9,023 nt of DNA from Nitrospirota bacterium (lineage in GTDB: Bacteria > Nitrospirota > Nitrospiria > Nitrospirales > UBA8639). The DNA lies in assembly GCA_029881175.1 (NCBI GenBank), contig JAOUNC010000085.1:1-9023 (forward strand). The letters run 5' to 3'. The stretch's first letter is position 1; each line of letters starts with the position of its first letter. Below the pieces are notes generated by a model, which did no database searches, was not told the origin of the DNA, and saw only the letters and a program-made list of their open reading frames with translations. A program made the position numbers and the translations under genes. Positions 7,385 to 9,023 of this stretch are shown here, one piece after another.

Positions 7385-7936
7385 ATGATCAAATTACCCA
7401 AGAACAGTTTTTTCAACCCCTGGCATCATGCCAGCCCTGGCGACAAGGTACCCGAGTTTGTGAATGGCATCATTGAGATTCCAAAAGGGACAAGAGCCAA
7501 ATATGAATTAGACAAAGAGAGTGGCCTGCTGAGACTCGACAGGGTGCTATATTCTTCAGTGTATTACCCAGCCAATTACGGGTTCATTCCACAAACGTAT
7601 TGTGAAGACAAAGACCCCTTAGACATTCTGGTGATTTCACAAATTGATGTGGTCCCGATGTGTATCGTGCCGGCCAAAGTGATCGGAGTCATGCGAATGC
7701 TCGATAATGGAGAGGCGGATGACAAAATCATCGCGGTTGCGGCAGGCGATCCCAGTGTCAGTCACATTAAGGATATTTCAGAATTGCCACAGCACTTCAT
7801 TTCTGAATTGCGCCATTTTTTTGAAGAGTACAAGACGCTTGAAAACAAAGCGGTGGTGGTAGAGGAATTTTTGGAGAAAAAAGTTGCTCAAAACATTCTG
7901 AATCAGGGCCTGCATATGTATACAGACTTGTTTTGA
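7385..7936 (+). CDS. ppa: Inorganic pyrophosphatase (family I, soluble)
   Basis: This 183-residue, full-length family I pyrophosphatase hydrolyses PPi to two phosphates in the cytoplasm, pulling biosynthetic reactions forward. Active-site residues can be aligned by eye with the E. coli enzyme at a constant offset of about ten: K39 (K29), R53 (R43), Y65 (Y55), the metal-binding D75, D77 and D80 in EDKDPLDIL, then D107, D112 and K114 in [10 protein letters not shown], and Y149-K150 near the C-terminus. The signature reads DKDPLDI, with Lys where the common pattern has a small or acidic residue; the metal-binding aspartates are intact. E31 (E20) is also kept. ATG 7385 is preceded by AGGA at 7372-7375, nine bases away. 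It appears to be a single-gene unit, downstream of relics and convergent with the kinase-like gene to its right. Confidence 0.95.
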   Translation: MIKLPKNSFFNPWHHASPGDKVPEFVNGIIEIPKGTRAKYELDKESGLLRLDRVLYSSVYYPANYGFIPQTYCEDKDPLDILVISQIDVVPMCIVPAKVIGVMRMLDNGEADDKIIAVAAGDPSVSHIKDISELPQHFISELRHFFEEYKTLENKAVVVEEFLEKKVAQNILNQGLHMYTDLF

Positions 7937-8206
7937 AACACGCCATTCATTTGTCATCCCATAGCCAAAGGCCCTGAAAGCCCATATTGGCCCATACCCG
8001 TACGCTCGGCTTTCGGTGCGTAATTTTCAATCTGGTCTTTGCGGAGAACCGCTTGGCGCATCGACTTGGGAAGCAATCGGAAATGTAGGAGCTCGCCACC
8101 CTTCCCCATGCCGCGCTGCCGCCCTCCATCACCCTTGTTCCAAGAAATGTTGGCTGATGACGATTTCCCCGCCTGAAAGCTTCCTGCAGAGATGCTAATC
8201 CTTAGG
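7937..8206. other. Gene-free stretch between convergent genes
   Basis: This is the left part of the gap between ppa and the minus-strand kinase gene. No plus-strand gene is supported. On the minus strand a frame covering 7954-8150 reads plausibly (...LLHFRLLPKSMRQAVLRKDQIENY...), but upstream it runs through dispersed repeats and I do not recognise a family. TTGTCATCCC near 7951 resembles the end of the repeat family found further right, so this may be eroded repeat or insertion-element debris. Confidence 0.4.
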
Positions 8207-8247
8207 GATGGATCCCCGATAACAACTGTCGGGGATGACGGAGAGAA
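8207..8247 (-). repeat. REP-like palindromic repeat, copy B (inverted relative to copy A)
   Basis: ATCCCCGA (8212-8219) and TCGGGGAT (8229-8236) form an 8-bp perfect stem with a 9-base loop. Reverse-complemented, the segment matches 1173-1213 almost throughout, including the flanks CTCCGTC and GGATCCATC. The differences are mainly in the loop and a two-base length change in the TTTCT flank. It lies between convergent genes, a usual site for extragenic palindromes. Confidence 0.75.
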
Positions 8248-8285
8248 AACATTGGTCAAAAGTAGGGGGACTTTCCGTGAAGACC

Positions 8286-8394
8286 TGTCATCCTGACCCT
8301 TAGGCAAGCTCAGAACAGGGTTCCCAAAGGATCTCGGTGAGCCGTGGACTTGTTTGGCTGGACACAGATTCTTCGCTGGAAGCGCAGAATGACA
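8286..8394. repeat. MITE-like element with TGTCATYCTG terminal inverted repeats
   Basis: TGTCATCCTG (8286-8295) and CAGAATGACA (8385-8394) are inverted copies with one mismatch. Inside them, AAGGATCT on the left and AGATTCTT on the right are again in opposed orientation, so the unit resembles two head-to-head copies of a short repeat. The left half contains CCTTAGGCAAGCTCAGAACAG, an extra insertion relative to the right half. It encodes no protein and begins about 40 bases after copy B. Confidence 0.55.
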
Positions 8395-8413
8395 ATGTTC
8401 TGGAAGCGACCGC

Positions 8414-9023
8414 TTAAGACATTCTGGGGGATTGGTCTTTTTCCTTTTTCCATTTATACCAGATGGTTTCATTGCTGCCATGGGGATAGATTTTACGTTT
8501 CAGGGTAATGTAGGGTTGCCACAGAAATCGGCGGTATCGTTGACTGAGCTTCGACCGTTTGGCTAACTGCTGTTCGGCTTCCGTCATCAATTGCGGTTGA
8601 AACGTTTTTTTGTGTTTATACAGATGATAGAGATCTTCCTGTTTTAATCGTTGAAAGATCTTTTCAGTGAGGGACCCCAGCCATCCTTGTCGCGTAGGAA
8701 TAGGCAAGCATATTTGAAAATCAATGAGATAGGGCTTCCCCTCCGAGGAACAAATGATATTCCCTCGTTTATTCAAATCGACATAAAAAATTCGCCGACG
8801 ATGGACTTCGTGCACGATCGTTTTCAATTGATCGAAAAAGTCAGGCGCCAACATCGTTTCCGCCGTCCCGAAGGCCGGATTGCCTGACGAGATATGATAA
8901 CGTTCAATGATCTCCCTTTCTATTTCATGCAGCGTTTTCCCTTCAATAAACAGATGGAAATATCCTCGCTTCCCATGACGGGGGCCTAACGCAGGCACTC
9001 CAGGGATATCGGCTACCATTTGA
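8414..9023 (-). CDS. Lipopolysaccharide/RIO-kinase-like protein (5' truncated by window)
   Basis: The minus-strand frame is open to the right edge. The Met at 9019-9017 is probably internal, because the adjacent IPGVPALGP resembles the mid N-lobe GVP segment of small kinase-fold proteins and the ATP-binding Lys region is missing. Counting from that Met, 201 residues are visible. FHLFIEGKTL (21-30) fits the hinge region. FYVDLNKRGNI (78-88) fits the catalytic loop, with D81 and N87. KPYLIDFQI (95-103) supplies the metal-binding D100 in a DFQ motif instead of DFG. This combination is seen in bacterial WaaP/InaA-like lipopolysaccharide kinases and RIO-like kinases, which phosphorylate lipid A core sugars or unknown substrates at the cytoplasmic face. 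The C-terminal ~80 residues are basic with several Trp/Tyr, consistent with membrane-surface binding. The exact substrate cannot be told. The gene is convergent with ppa. Confidence 0.75.
   Translation of the reverse strand, partial: QMVADIPGVPALGPRHGKRGYFHLFIEGKTLHEIEREIIERYHISSGNPAFGTAETMLAPDFFDQLKTIVHEVHRRRIFYVDLNKRGNIICSSEGKPYLIDFQICLPIPTRQGWLGSLTEKIFQRLKQEDLYHLYKHKKTFQPQLMTEAEQQLAKRSKLSQRYRRFLWQPYITLKRKIYPHGSNETIWYKWKKEKDQSPRMS

Noticed and set aside
7954..8481. 175-residue minus-strand frame
   Set aside because: Its N-terminal two thirds read through the kinase gene end, the MITE-like unit and the REP copy B, so it is not a single gene. Only the last part is kept as a low-interest observation.
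1..9023. CRISPR array, tRNA-flanked integration site or integrase
   Set aside because: No regularly spaced direct repeats, no tRNA-like cloverleaf and no recombinase motifs were seen on either strand. The mode of hamAB acquisition is therefore left open.

Overview
The window looks like a bacterial chromosome of moderate GC, in which housekeeping genes flank an accessory, defence-type insert and several decayed genes. The glycogen debranching enzyme, the family I pyrophosphatase and the dispersed palindromes beginning GTCATCCCCGAC would suit Nitrospirota or a similar environmental Gram-negative lineage. That placement is a weak inference; nothing here (no rRNA, no tRNA) fixes the taxon.

Layout, left to right. 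(1) 1-1147: 3' part of a glycogen debranching enzyme (GH133-like), entering from upstream. (2) 1148-1410: gene-free, with two palindromic elements. (3) 1411-1707: relic of a type I restriction-modification methylase (hsdM), keeping only a middle segment. (4) 1741-5888: two-gene operon with a 4-bp ATGA overlap. The first gene is a DUF1837 / PD-(D/E)XK-like nuclease (HamA-like) and the second an 1115-residue Ski2/Hel308-like SF2 helicase (HamB-like). Together they fit a Hachiman-type anti-phage system. (5) 5888-6258: a possible third operon gene, now frameshifted. (6) 6251-6661: small exported protein, followed by a clear intrinsic terminator. (7) 6892-7307: decayed remains of a small-protein/nucleotidyltransferase pair. 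(8) 7385-7936: intact inorganic pyrophosphatase. (9) 7937-8413: gene-free stretch between convergent genes, carrying a second, inverted copy of the palindrome near 1173 and a MITE-like unit. (10) 8414-9023, minus strand: a lipopolysaccharide/RIO-kinase-like protein running off the right edge.

The centrepiece is hamAB. By family knowledge, the helicase/translocase senses aberrant DNA and licenses its partner nuclease. The hsdM relic immediately upstream and the degraded nucleotidyltransferase downstream mark the locus as a turnover site for defence genes. Family calls rest on reading motifs by eye; no database search was run.
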